Of a stretch of DNA of 64,000 nucleotides, positions 12,012 through 24,179 are shown piece by piece. The stretch spans positions 359,857-423,856 of the forward strand of contig MNCI01007635.1 in assembly GCA_015680685.1 (NCBI GenBank), read 5' to 3'. The position numbers were made by a program, and so were the translations under genes. Below the pieces are notes generated by a model, which saw nothing but the letters and a program-made list of their open reading frames with translations, did no database searches and had not been told where the DNA came from. The stretch is from Gnetum montanum. Taxonomy: Eukaryota; Streptophyta; Gnetopsida; Gnetales; Gnetaceae. Within the stretch, counting starts at the first letter, position 1, and each line of letters opens with the position of its first letter.

Positions 12012-13434
12012 TTAAGTGTATTTTTGAAGAAGAAGTGGAAAAATTAAAGTTCCAATGACCTCCAAAATTAATGGTTTTAAGCCTTGACCATAGCCATATA
12101 TGCGAGCAATCCTAGGAGCCCAAAAACTTAGTTGATTGATCCTCCAAACTATTCATAAATGAGGGTTTCTATAAAACTATGGTGAAGAAAACAAAAACTA
12201 CACTAGCCAGAATTATTTTTATTTCCAAGGTAGATTTGATAGCTTAACCATACTCTGAATGACCTGAAACTAGACTAGAGAAGCCTAGAATCCTAAAGCC
12301 TAAAACCAACTGTGATTTGACCTCCATTATAAGCACAAAAACACTAAATTTATCAAATATTCACTAGAACAAAAACATCTACATTGGCCAATGTATCTTT
12401 TAGGTATGGGATTTTAAACTTTCCTTTCATTAACTTATTTTGGCCTCCAAAGGACCATTCAACAACCCTGACATTCCTGCATTGCCTTGAAAGGTTTCTA
12501 GAACAAAAATTTCAAGCATAAAATACCAAAAACTAATTTTTTAATGAAAAAATATGTTGGAACTAGGGAAGACTACACCAAAATATTTTTTAGCTTTAAA
12601 CACCATTTGGAGTATTCAGTGGAATCAAATTGACATCAAAGTTGACCAATTTCCATTCCTTGTCTACTATGCTATCAATTTAGACTATAAAAATCCCAAA
12701 ACTAACCCTAACAAAGCCTAGAATTTACATTTTTACAAAAGCTACACTAGAGCCTACAAAAAATACACTAGCCAATGTGTTTTTTGTGTCTTCTAGAATT
12801 TTTTTTCATAAGGACCTCATTTTTGTCTGCAAACAGGCTCGAAATAACGTTCCCAAGTGCCCAAACTATCCCATTAATCATAGAGCCTCTCACTGTGGCT
12901 TGCTAAGGCCTAAAGCTAGAAAAATATGACCTTGATTGACCAATATTAACCATGTTTTACCATATGTTTCCATGCTAATTGGTTTGGCCTTGTTCTATTA
13001 TGTTTTAACTCGATTTGACCATATACATAATTAAGCTTCATTATCACATCATTTGGCTTTCATTTGACTTTATTCTAGTTTATTTGGCCTTTGGTTTACC
13101 TTAATTACCTTAAATTCTCTCCTATGATCCCTGCTTATCATTATTTGACCTTGTTTGACATCATTGAATATGGTTTGACCATCATTTGATCCTCATTTAG
13201 TCCCATTTGACCATCATTTAGCCTTACTTGACACCATTTAGCCTTTATTTCACTCTACTTACTTTAACCTACCTGTTAAAACCATTGTTGAGCATGTTTG
13301 ACCTTGTTTGACCACTGATGTAATGTATTTTGGATTATTTATGCATTATTAATAGAGTATTTTGCATTTTTCTAACATTATTTTCTCATTTTATCACATA
13401 GGTGTTGCTTACTGTGCTTATGGTTGATGTGCAG
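12012..13434 (+). other. Leader or intron-like region of element C, no gag seen
   Basis: No gag or protease can be read on either strand. A weak primer-site relic (ATTAAGTGTA...GAAGAAG) follows the LTR. Words related to the palindrome ACACTGGCCAGTGT recur: a perfect ACATTGGCCAATGT near 12,380 and ACACTAGCCAATGTGT near 12,765. From 12,950 to 13,300 the word CATTTGACC recurs. The region ends in GATGTGCAG at 13,434, a splice-acceptor-like sequence directly before pol coding begins. Confidence 0.55.
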
Positions 13435-13459
13435 GATTGGAGTATGGATACTTGGAAGT

Positions 13460-13735
13460 AACTTAGTTTGCCTTTGAACCTAAGTGGACCTCATGGTGAT
13501 GTTGAACTATTCATTGATCCGAATTATCTAGATCTTGATCCTGAGAGCCTAGTTGACCACATAGACTCTATAGAAAAGCCTTTTGAATGGATTGAACACC
13601 TAGTTAAAACCCTTCACCTTAAGGCTAGTGACATTACCAAATATCCTTTAGTTAAGATTCTTATAACAACACATAGTGGTGAGGAGAAAACATTGAAATT
13701 ATGTTTCTCACTAGAAACTGAATAGGTTCAAGACA
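13460..13735 (+). pseudogene. N-terminal segment of element C pol, before RT
   Basis: An open stretch containing LPLNLSGPHGDVELFID and DHIDSIEKPFEWIEHLVKTL. Homologous segments precede RT in A (minus, about 41,083) and B (minus, about 54,975), which share the S/AGP-H/Y-E/D pattern and a following K-L-DLE. It seems to be a lineage-specific leader of the RT polyprotein of unknown role. No ATG was found at its start, which fits entry by splicing or by read-through from gag. Confidence 0.65.
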
Positions 13736-14745
13736 TTACCAAGGTCCTCCAAGATGAAATCATGTTCTTTGTCTAGTCATATGAAGATATGCTAGGTCTT
13801 GACCCATGCCTAGTGCAACATAACATCATACTCAACCATAGTGTCAAGCCAATTAAGAAAAACATTTTCCAAGATTAGACTAGACTTAGCCCTAGTAGTT
13901 CATTATGAGATCATAAAACTATATCAAGCTAGCTTCATTTGGATTGTTGATTACGTTGATTGAATGTACAACATAGTGGTAGTCTCTAAGAAAAATGGGA
14001 GTATTTGTATCTATGGTGAGTTTTGAGACCTAAATAAGACAACTATTAAAGACCATAGCTAGCCCTAGTAGTTCATGATGAGATCAAGAAACTGTATCAA
14101 GCTCACTTCATTTGGATTGTTGATTATGTCGATTGGATGTCCAACATAGTGGTAGTCCCTAAGAAAAATGGAAGTATATGTATCTATATTGATTTTTGAG
14201 AACTAAATAAGAAAACTATTAAAGGTGATTTCCCTTTGCCTAATATTGACCAACTTATTGATAGTATGACTAGACATGCCTTTCGATCCTTCATGGATGG
14301 ATTCTCAAGATAAAGCCAAGTTAGGATTAACCTAGAGCATCAACTTTGTATGACCTTCATGACCACTTGGGGAACCTTATGTTACAGTATGATGTCCTTT
14401 GTTCAAAATAATACATGGGAAACCTATCAATGAGCCATGACATATATCTTTAGTGATTACATGCTAGGGTTACTTAATGACTATGTGGATGACATAGCAG
14501 TTAAATCTTGAACTGCCAGTGACCATGCACATGACCTTGACTTAGTGCTTAAAAAATGCCTTAAATATGAACTTACGCTTAATCCTAAGAAGTGTGTCTT
14601 TGACGTTAAAACTGACAAGATTCTTAGCTTTATAGTGTCTGAAGTAGGAATATGTGTCAATCTTGGTAAGATTAAAGTGATAACCAACTTAGTAGTACCA
14701 ACTAATCTTAAAGAGCTTTATGGATTATAAGATAGACTAAAATTT
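13736..14745 (+). pseudogene. Reverse transcriptase of element C, with internal duplication
   Basis: RT palm segments are readable: SNIVVVPKKNGSIYIYIDF-like, GDFPLPNIDQLIDSM, the catalytic box NDYVDDIAVKS near 14,480 (YVDD intact) and LTLNPKKCVFDVKTDK. About ten stops occur, of all three kinds. A 173-base segment covering the first palm motif is present twice in tandem (13,887-14,059 and 14,060-14,232), which alone would disable the enzyme. Confidence 0.85.
13887..14232 (+). repeat. Tandem duplication of 173 bases inside RT
   Basis: Both units begin TAGCCCTAGTAGTTCAT and run to ACTATTAAAG. The units differ at roughly one base in ten, so the duplication is old. Confidence 0.85.
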
Positions 14746-14749
14746 ATTT

Positions 14750-15235
14750 TTAGTTCCATTATCAAGCTTATGAATAAGTTACAACCCATGCAACACTTAA
14801 GAAAGGAGTTCACTATGAGTAGATGGCTTAATGCCAAGAAGCCTTTGAAAACCTTAAGCAAGAGTTGGCACAACTATCAACGATCTATTTGCCAAAAAAG
14901 GATAAACCTTTTTACATCTACCTTGCTATCTCTAATGCATCCATCACCTCTCTACTTTGTCAAAAATGAGATGATGAAGTAGAGCTATCAGTATCTTAAG
15001 CCATGAATTAGGTGCCTATGAGACTTGATACACCAAAGTGAAGAAGTATTATCTAGACCTAATATACTCATTAAAGAAGTGAAGACACACCATATTTAGA
15101 AGCCAAGTTAATGTCATATGCAAGAACAATGTGCTTAGAGCCATCACAACTAATATCTAGGAAAGTGGCTAGTAGCCCATTAGAAAGTCATAATAGCTGA
15201 GTTTGACCTACATTACATCTTCCAAGCCTCAATGA
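14750..15235 (+). pseudogene. Gypsy-type RNase H of element C
   Basis: Follows the RT thumb (NKLQPMQHLRKEF). The domain is badly decayed, and only fragments such as KPFYIY-like and LTSLLCQK-like segments and the tail before 15,235 can be matched to A's copy at 39,400-39,820. Assignment relies mainly on order. Confidence 0.5.
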
Positions 15236-15239
15236 AAGG

Positions 15240-15745
15240 TTAAGCTATATCAACATAGCTTACAACTTCCTCTATTGAAGACCATGTAGCCATTGATCTT
15301 GAATTTCTTCATGAACATGTTAACATTTTCAATGAGGTACATGAGGGCTATGAGGCTATCATGCACTTTGACAGAGCTTCAATTACCCATGGAGCCATCA
15401 TACTACCATCATAACATAACCTTCTAGTATAATTCAAACCTTTGCATATCATTTTTAGTTTCCATGTACTAATAACATGGTGGAGTATGAAGGATTGATT
15501 AGGGAAATGATGGTAGCTCATGACCAAGGAATCAAATGTCTAATGATATAAGGTGATTCAAAACTAGTGGTTAACCAAGTAACTAAGGTTTACACATGTA
15601 AAACCAAACATTTGCAACCTTGTTATGACCTAGCTAAGAAATTGATGTAACTTACAAATGTTGGTATCCAACATATACCTTGAACCAAAAACACATTAGC
15701 TAATGCCATTGCAACCTTAGCCCTAAGTGTGACACTACATGTGTT
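15240..15745 (+). pseudogene. Extra RNase H of element C
   Basis: The second RNase H is readable with its acidic residues: IMHFDRASITHGA (aspartate), NMVEYEGLIREMM (glutamate), IXGDSKLVVNQVTKVYTCK (aspartate) and an ending NTLANAIATLALSV that matches HV..N..AD.LA.LAL. Two or three stops interrupt it. It lies between RNase H and integrase, the common Tat arrangement. Confidence 0.8.
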
Positions 15746-15989
15746 TAGTAAATTATCTTTCTTAACTATGAATTATGATATTCCCATTATGTAGAATACC
15801 GAAGGCATCTTTATAGCCTCTGTTAATACCACTCCTCAAAAGGAATGGTATGACGATATCAAGTTTTACCTAATGCATGGTGAATCTTCATAGGGCTTGA
15901 CCACTTCTCAAAAGGACACTGTACATAAAATTTCAAAATAATATGTCATCATAGGCAATAACATGCTATGTTGATAGTCTTATAATGGT

Positions 15990-17095
15990 GTATTTTTAGT
16001 ATGCTTGGGCAAAATTGAAGCTTGCATAGTCCTTGAGCAATTTCATGAAGGTGTATGTGGGGGACGTATAGGACCTAAAGCCATGGAGACAAAAATTAGA
16101 TGAATAGGTTATTATTGGCTCTATATGAAAAGTGACTACCTCTAGCAATTTAAAACTTATGACACTTATTACTGACATAGAAACCTGATACACATGCCAC
16201 TAACTGAGTTACATACTAGTTAGATAACTTGGCCATTTCGATGGTGAGGACCAGACATTATTGGACTTGTAACACCTAAGTCTTCTCTAGGGCATAGCTT
16301 TATCATCACTACAATTGAGTATTTTACAAAGTGGGTTGAAGCTATTTCCCTATGGAAAAAAATGTCTCAATAAGTCTATAATTCATACTAGATAATATAC
16401 AAGCCCGTTTTAGCATACCTTTGACCATAGTCATAGATAATGAACCATAGTTTAGTATCCAAGAAACACAAACATTTTATCAATACCTAGGTAAAAAATA
16501 TTTCTTTTCATTGCTATACTACCCTCAAACTAATGGACAAGCTAAAGCTAGCAACAAGGTCATCATAAACTTACTTTAAAAGATGCTAAACAATAGAAGA
16601 TACAAGTCGTATGAGTAGCTTGTCCATGCACTTTGGACCTATCAAACTATCTTCCAATCTATAATCGATGTCATCTCGTATAGCCTAGTTTATGGATTTG
16701 AAGGCATTTTGCCTCTTGAATTGTAGGTTCCATTACTCAGAGTGGCTCTATCGAACTTCATCAATGATGAGCAAAACAAGGAGCTATGTACCATTAACCT
16801 AGATTTAATGAAAGAGTAGCAAATACAAACACTTTCTCACATTGAATGATATCAAGAGAGGTAGAGGCAACAACATCAACATGACTTAAACAAGCAAAAT
16901 ATCAAGGAAGAAGACCTGGTTCTCAAGGCTATTTGCAAACACACAAAAAAGTTTTTAGCCAATTAGAAGTGACCTTTCTTGGTCACTGAGGCTTATGACA
17001 ATAGAGCATTCAAGGTGATAGACATGGATGGGAATGAATTTCCATTCCAACCAACCATTCCTATCTCAAACCTTATTATATCTAATGTGATTTTC
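15990..17095 (+). pseudogene. Integrase of element C
   Basis: Zinc-domain relic EQFHEGVCGGRIGPKAMETK, then IGYYW and KTYDTYY where the two cysteines are lost to tyrosine. The core begins PDIIGLVTPKSSLGHSFIIT and KWVEAI; the rest reads in shifting frames, with YYPQTNGQAKASNKV-like sequence near 16,525 in which the catalytic glutamate position is lysine. The C-terminal part ends near 17,090 (LYLK-like). Confidence 0.75.
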
Positions 17096-17168
17096 TTTAT
17101 AGGTACAAAATAATGATTGAAATTGATGACCTTTATAACTTATAGAAAATAAGCCTACATGATCTACA

Positions 17169-17199
<31 letters not shown>

Positions 17200-17670
17200 A
17201 GCATAATGATGAACTACAAGTTTTGTATATTTGATGCACATTGCATAGATCTCTCTACGATTGTAATGATAGTGACCTATGATGGCCTAGTTTGTTGGTT
17301 GTCTCATGTAGCCATATGAATGTTTTTGTAATGACATGTTTTCTTTGTCTGTTTTTCTTAATCTCTTAGAGTTGTACTTGTAGGATGAAGCTTGAAAGTC
17401 ATCACAAAGGTATGAATCATCATGGTAGTAAGGTACCATGTGGCCTTGATGCATGAGATTTGATTAGCTAGTCCTACCATATTCCATGACCCTTCTTGGG
17501 CCATTATCTTGTAGCCTAATTACAACCTTCCTTATCCCAACAATAGTGATGACCTATATTTGACATTCATGCATTATGGCCATGTGACATTTCCTTCATC
17601 GTATTCCATCATGAAGTTCATTGGATGAAACACATCTCATTCAACAAGAAAAAAATTATGTTTAGCATTG
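17096..17670 (+). other. 3' untranslated part of element C, with (TC)n run
   Basis: No coding seen. A (TC)n microsatellite lies at 17,169-17,195. The sequence is cut at 17,670 by the target duplication of G and resumes at 27,581. Confidence 0.6.
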
Positions 17671-17675
17671 GCAAT
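17671..17675. other. Target site duplication of G, left copy (GCAAT)
   Basis: GCAAT directly precedes TGATGAG at 17,676 and is repeated directly after CTCATCA at 27,576-27,580. Five bases is the usual size for Ty3/gypsy integrases. Confidence 0.9.
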
Positions 17676-18517
17676 TGATGAGTGAGAAGGTACCCCTACA
17701 CTCAACCATATGAATATGAGCATCTCACGCATAATCCGGTCGAACTCCAAGGACTAAATGCTTACGTACCGTAATGAAACACTTAAGGTTAATCAATCAT
17801 TATCCTCCCAAACTTACTTTTATTGTCACAGTTGTATGGTTAAGTAAGTTTGAGGTATGTGATTTTTATAACTTTTATATTTTTAACCCCTATGCTAGTA
17901 GAGAAAGGTGAAGAAAACTAAATAACTAATTTCCATTAACTATTCACTAAGTAAGCTTTAATTATCCTAGCATCAGTATCTGTTCCCACTTGCCGCACAC
18001 ACCCTGAACCAGTGTAATGCTACTGGGATTACCAAATGCTACTCGTTACTAGGTTACTAAGCGTTACACACGTGCTTGAAGTGGTCGTACTGAATGCACT
18101 TAACTAGGAGAGTCAAGGGTTGAGAGAGATTAATTATCTAAAAAAGAATTTAAACATTTAACAATAATTAAATCCTATTTAGCTTAGTCGATATGCTGCA
18201 AGGTTTATCAAAAAGTTCATCTTTATTGCCATACACAAATGTGTGCTCAGGTACAATTTGCTTGAATAAATATCCGTTCACTTTGAGACTCCTACTACGG
18301 GCACATGGAAATTATTCCAGCTTTGGAATGGTAAAACTACTATAGTTTGGCTAAGAGACTAACTCTAGATGATTTAACAAGGGAAAGTCACCTCTTATTT
18401 ATAGACATGATGGCAGGCTACGATATCACGTATGCGATATCATAGGGGCCGACACAATATCGCGGATGCAATATCACATACATGATATCGCAGCTGATGC
18501 TATATTGCAGCTCATCA
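17676..18517 (-). repeat. 3' LTR of element G
   Basis: 842 bases, ends TGATGAG...CTCATCA. On the minus strand a TATA box (TATAAATA) lies at 18,396-18,403. Near its outer end it has repeated GCGATATCG-type words (18,420-18,505), a near-perfect palindrome shared with the other G LTR. Confidence 0.92.
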
Positions 18518-18530
18518 TACCCCCATGACT
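18518..18530 (-). other. Polypurine tract of element G
   Basis: On the minus strand ATGGGGGTA abuts TGATGAG, the start of the 3' LTR. Confidence 0.75.
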
Positions 18531-20440
18531 GAATGAAAAATTGTCCTTGAGTTCCTTACAAAATATTGGGAAGGTATGAGATTATTGACTTGAATGATAC
18601 TAATGGTAAATGGGGTGACATATGAATGGATCATCATTACAATACATGAAAATTTAGTGTTCATGACAACAAGAGTGAACACTATACACATTTGACATCT
18701 AGCCTTATTTGGTAGCTGAGAGAGAAGAGAGAAGAGAAAAGAAGAAGTCGATTGCTACCGACACCAAGATTGTGCTTTTTCGTTATCCATCCATAAATGC
18801 GTCATTGATCTTGTTCCTTGCACAACTGCTTCAGCACTAGTCTATTCCAAGTATTTTCTTCAGATCCAATCCACTGTTGTATGATTGCCATCTGTACACA
18901 CAAGACAGTCTGACATTAGAAAGGGTAAATGAATCAAAATGCAGTTAATACCTTGCCTCAGTGTAAGGGCCATTAGCTGAGTTGTGATATGGCTAATGCG
19001 GATCTAGAGATATAATATTGGTGGCTACCCAAGGTGTAGGGGTTAAGAAAAAATCAAAAAAATTGGACCAGGACCCCCATGACTGAGAGCGAGCCTCCGA
19101 TATCAAGAGAATGGAAAAAGACAAAGAATAGAAAAGATGGAGAAAAAGAAACAATGAAAATGCTGATAAAATGGATGTCAAATATGGAGATGAACAAAAT
19201 AAATGGTGATTGCAGAAATGTTTAAGGGAAAGAAATTAATGGATTCACCAAATAGGAATACCAGTGGATCCTCCCCAAAGTAGGCTCATGCCCTTAATGC
19301 CTTGAAAATCCCACATTCAAAGAGTCCATAGGCTCTAGGAATGTCATTTGGAAATAAGAGTTAAATTCTTAACCACAAGAGTTTACCAAAAAGAAAATAA
19401 TGTATCCACCAAAATATGGACTATTGATACAATCGGCAATGAGGTGAAAAATGGAGAAAGAATGATGGAAAGAAGGGAATGGAATGGAATATCAAGAAAA
19501 AGGTGGTGTACAGCCACTTGTGTATTAATGGTTAATGTGACTTAGTAAATCTCACTCAAAATCCAGCCTCAAACAATCCACATACAGTGACTTCACATTA
19601 ATACATTTGGTCCATCCATCCACTTGAAGTAACAATAATGCCTTCATTAAAGAGCCACCACCATTCTGATGAAATGACAAAGAAGAAGGTAGGAAGCGAG
19701 AAAAGGCCTTAGTTAGAGGGAACATGTTTGTTTAGTCCCATAAATAGTGCTTGTAGCCCAGATGATTATTTTGTCTAAGGGGTGTACGTTGAATTCTCAC
19801 TATTTTTTTTTTTGCATTTTTGTGTGAGAACCACACCATGCAAAGACTTATTATTTTTATTAGCTCAACTTCCCAATAATGGAGCAGCATCGAAATGGTA
19901 TGGGAGACTCAAGAAGAAAACATCCAAGCACCCAAGAGAATGACCAACACAAATGCATCAAGTTCCCTTGAAGTCACACCCTTTTCAGTCCTTGAGTCCT
20001 TCCTTAGTTTGAGAAATGCCCAATCACCGATTTGTTGATAGTTCTTATTAGTGAGAAAGGGACTATATAGTTCCAAGCCAAGAGAGATCATAGAAATTCA
20101 TGGATGCATGGATGACATGGACTCATTTCCTACTATATCAAAAGGACCATACCCAAGTATCAACATCATCACTCAAAGGTAAAAACCAAACATTAGCAAT
20201 CAATGGAATACAGTTCATACCACCATCAAGAGCACTCATTAGGTGATGAATGAAAAAAAAAAAACAAACACACAAAAAATGAAAGAGTATAAATGATGTT
20301 GTAAAACAAAAACAAGAAAAGTTAAAGAAATTTGTAAAACAAAATTGTGTAAAACAAAAACTTAAAAAGAAATTGAAGGTTTTGATTGATTAGCATAGGT
20401 GGCCATCTCCCCCATGACTAAGTTGAAAGGAGGAGATCTA
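18531..20440 (-). other. 3' region of element G between integrase and LTR
   Basis: About 1.9 kb without recognisable protein. Athila elements often carry an envelope-like frame here. The only hint is a minus-strand frame at 18,993-19,181 with a hydrophobic stretch (SAFSLFLFLHLFYSLSFSIL) near its start; this is too short to support a call. Poly-purine and poly-A stretches are common in the plus strand. Confidence 0.5.
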
Positions 20441-21600
20441 AAATAATGAGCAAGGTCATCCTCTCTCAAAGGTATTATGTGCACCAGTTTTTCTAAGTTC
20501 ATGGAAGGGTTTGGTTTGTTGCACATTGACCAATAATCTCTTATTATGGCTTTCATGTTTGTATATGGTCATGGCTCCTAAGGGAAAGGTTGTGTAAATG
20601 ATATAAGGCCCTTCCCACAATGTTTGAAATTTTGTGCATTGGGGCACATGTGTGGGGTTCCAGTAAAAGACCTTATCTCCTAGTTGGTACTTACCTTTTA
20701 AATTTTTAAGTTATGAAGTTGTTTGTTATGTGCCTTGTGCAACTCATTTGATGACAAGGTAACCAATCAGTTTTCGTTTAGCATGTTTAGAGTTGCAAAT
20801 CTTTGTTTTTGTGCTAGATCAAGGTCAAGGTGGAGGTTACATGCCATGGATAGTGTATGGATATCAGTTTCAATTGGAAGCTTTGGAAGTTTTCTGTATA
20901 CTAACTCATAGGGAGAGTAGCCTGTAGGGAGTTTCCAAGTGGAGTGGTATGCCCAGAGAGCATCGTTCAGTTTAGTGCTCCAATCTCACCTATATTTGCT
21001 AATTTTACTTGTTAATATTTTAGTAATCTCATGATTAGTGACCTTGGCTTGGCCATTAGCTTGGGGGTGATAAGGTGTAGTCAATTTATGTTCAACCCCT
21101 AAGCATTGCATCAACTTCCAAGAGGTTGCACCCATGAAGTGTGTTCCATTACCTAAGATAAGTGCACGTGGCACACCAAACCTATTTACAAATTGTTGTT
21201 GTACAAATCATGTAGCTATAGATGATGTGTAGTCTATAACAATAGCTTCTTCAGCCCATTTCATTAGATAGCCAACAACAACAATGATGTAAGCTTTTCC
21301 ATTGGACATTGGTGTAATGGGCTCCATAAAGTCTATTCCCCAAATGTCGAACTGTTCCAAAGGTTGAATCCATTGTTGTGGACCCTCCATTCTAGCAGTC
21401 ATTCCCCCATCACGTTGATAGTGCTTGCAGGATTGGACAAATTGATGGGCATCCTGAAATAATGTTGGCTAGTAATATCTTGCAAGCAGGATCTTAATAG
21501 TTGTTCGTCTCCCTGCATAGTGACCCCCATAAGGGCCCTCATGAGCATCCTGGAGAACTCTTAGTTGATCCACATTGGGCACACACCATCGAACCAAGCC
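20440..21600 (-). pseudogene. Integrase of element G
   Basis: Zinc-domain relic GPYGGHYAGRRTTIKIL then SCKHYQRDGG. Core: QFDIWGIDFMEPITPMSNGK with the first aspartate. The second acidic site reads RALILGNGTHFMG, so the aspartate is lost. The third region TPYHPQANGQAKVTNHEI has lysine where glutamate is expected. ALWAYHSTW and SPYELVYRK follow, and a C-terminal CTKFQTLWEGPYII segment. Two of the three catalytic acids are gone. Confidence 0.88.
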
Positions 21601-21659
21601 ATTAGGATAGACTTTGTAAAGTTGTTCGTTGATCTCCATGAAGTACTTGGCTCTATGAA

Positions 21660-22390
21660 GAAACTATTCTTTCTTCCTAAATTTCAGCTCCTGTGGTATT
21701 TGTTGGGAAAGGAGATAGGTGAGAATGCTACTATACCAATTCGTTCCCATGGGTTGGTTATTCACTACACCAGCATAGATGGATTCATCTAGAAAATGAT
21801 CGGATATGGCATATTCATCCTCTTTGCTGTCCCAGTGCAACCGATAAAAGTGATCTGCAACTACATTCTTGGTGCCCTTTTGATCTATCATTGTTAGATC
21901 GAACTCCTGTAGGATTACCAGCCAACGTATAATATGAGGGCTAACCATTGGCTTGTTCATGAGGAACCTGATTGCACTATGATCCATATGAATATACACT
22001 TTGTAGCCTTACACAGAGTGCCTAAACTTGTCCAGTGCAAATAGTACATTCATTAATTTTTTTTCTGTAGTTGTGTAGTTAAGTTGTGCACTGATGATAC
22101 TCTTACTTGCATAGTAGATGTAATAAGGATGTGTTTGGTCATCTAACTATGTAAGTATAGCTCCTAAGGAATAATTGGATCCGTCAGTCATTATATGGAA
22201 CGGTCTAGACCAGTCAGGGGCTTGTAGAATGGGAGTTTCTACAAGCCTTTGTTTCAGAGTTTGGAATGCTCATTCATATTCTCTGATCCATTCAAATGGT
22301 GCATCCTTCTTCGTTAGTTCTACCAATAGTTTGGCAATCTTGGAGAAGTTCTCAATGAATCTCCTATAGTAGCCAGTGTGTCCAAAGAAT
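21660..22390 (-). pseudogene. RNase H of element G
   Basis: Typical Athila order: a decayed start near 22,370, YIHMDHSAIRFLMNKPMVSP, IIRWLVILQEFDLTMIDQKG and TKNVVADHFYRL near 21,830, then the connection to integrase. No second RNase H follows, in contrast to the T-group elements. Stops occur in the first half. Confidence 0.82.
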
Positions 22391-22394
22391 GATC

Positions 22395-23320
22395 GAATGT
22401 CTTTCATAGTTTCTAGTTATCGGGTGATTCCTTGGATGACCCTAACTTTATCTAGGTCTACCTCTATTTCTGAATGTGAAATCTTATGCCCAAGTACTAT
22501 GCCCTCTTGGACCACCAAATGGATTTTTTGCCAGTTGGTCCTTAAGTTGGTTTCTACACATCGTTTTAGCACTTACTCTAATTAGTCCAGGGCTTGATCA
22601 AAGCTTGTTCCATAAGTGGAGAATTCATCCATAAAGACTTCTACTTCGTTCCCTATCTTCTGTAGGAATATGCTTAGAACTAAACATTGAAACGTGGTAG
22701 GAGCATTGCACAAGCCAAATGACATTTGTTTATATGCAAACGTTCCCCAGGGACTGATGAACATTGTTTTGGCTTGATCTTATAGTGCTATCCATATTTG
22801 GTTATATCCACTATACCCATATAGAAAACTATAATAGCGATGCCTTGCTATGGTGTCTAAGACTTGGTCAAAAAATGGCAATGGGAAATGATCCTTGAAT
22901 GTTGCCATGTTTAGTAGCCTAAAATCTATACACACGCTTCATTTGCCTCCCTTCTTAGGCACGATCACCAGAGGGCTAACCCATTCACTATTAACAATGG
23001 GATATATGAACCAAGCCTTAAGAAGCTGTTCTATTTCTTCTTTTACTATTTGTTTCAATTTTGGGTTCAATCTCCTCTGTGGTTGTTTTCGAGGTTTCAT
23101 GGAGGGGTCCATGTAAATCCTATGCTGGCATATCCTAGGGTGTATTCTAGTTAACTCAGCGTATGACCAGGCAAAGGATTTTGACCACTTATTTATCACC
23201 TTCAGTAGTCTTTATTTTGGTTTGGGAATAAGTTTTTCGTTGATGATCACCGGTTTTCCATTTTTGAGGGTCATATACTCCAAACTGGTGGGCAATGGTT
23301 TCAAATTAAGGGGCTCTTGT
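22395..23320 (-). pseudogene. Reverse transcriptase of element G
   Basis: Readable parts: FAWSYAELTRIHPRICQHRI, KEEIEQLLKAWFIYPIVNSE, WVSPLVIVPKKGGK, MFISPWGTFAYKQMSFGLCN and the catalytic region EVEVFMDEFSTYGTSFDQAL at about 22,590-22,650. The YxDD box, normally FMDD in Athila, reads FMDE, so the second catalytic aspartate is glutamate. Several stops and a shift are present near 22,900. Confidence 0.88.
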
Positions 23321-23640
23321 TTAAATCTCTCAGGAATTTCCAACTTCCCCTAGTTGATGTTTTTGAGGTTAAGGTTTGGAAGTTGACAACGGACTTGCTC
23401 CAGTGTGTCTATTCTTTCAGTGTAAGCACTAGTTATTCCCTTAGTTAATTCCATGCATGTTAGTGAATTTCTCTCTTAGTCAGCCATCCGCCACTGGGTG
23501 TCTTTCTATTGTGTGGCTATTACATATAGGCACTTTTATATATTAATGTCATGTGCACATCGGTTGTGTGCAGGCAATGCTAAACTTTGCATAACCCATG
23601 ACTTTTGCATGCAATGGCACCCTATGTCACTATATGCAAT

Positions 23641-24120
23641 TCATGGAACTTTCTTCTTCTTGATCTTTTCAAAATTTTTCTTCTTGGATATTTCTAGGGA
23701 AAGATCGTAGATTCCTAGGCATGCATCTATAGTACTTAGCCATGCTCTTCCCATTATTATTGGGAAGTCCCCCTTACCATGGTTTACTTGTATCACTAGG
23801 ATATCAGCTGGATATGACCAACCACATACAGTGGTAATGATGTCCTCCATGAGTCCCAAGGGGACAGTGATGGAATAGTTGGCCAACTCTAGTTGAATGT
23901 TACTCTTCCTTAATGGAGGCAGGTTCCAGGCTTTATACATCTGTTGTGATATTAGGTTTACTCCGAAACCTGAGTCCAGAAGAGCCTTGCATGGTTCATT
24001 TCCAGCAACTTGGAGATAGATGAGGGGGCTTCCAAGATCAACGAATTTTTTGGGAAGGTGGCCCATCTTAATCCAGTCAGTAACAACATGTGTTAACATA
24101 ACCATATGCGTTAAGCTCAA
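23641..24120 (-). pseudogene. Aspartic protease of element G
   Basis: An open frame of 159 codons. Active site CKALLDSGFGVNLISQQMY (D-S-G intact), SYPADILVIQ, and the second strand DFPIIMGRAWLSTIDACLGI, matching the ILGRPFL-type motif of plant Ty3/gypsy proteases. A lysine-rich tail follows. This is the best kept domain of G. Confidence 0.88.
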
Positions 24121-24179
24121 TTCTTTGGTTGAAGGAGGTCCCGAAGCTTTACTTGGTAGGGAGGTGTTTAGATGTTCAA

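Noticed and set aside
17169-17195. (TC)n microsatellite, also (AT)n at 6,197-6,217 and poly-C near 45,234-45,245
   Set aside because: Ordinary simple repeats; noted but not of separate interest.
18993-19181. Envelope-like frame in element G
   Set aside because: Only 62 codons with one hydrophobic run; no further transmembrane segment or similarity that I can state.
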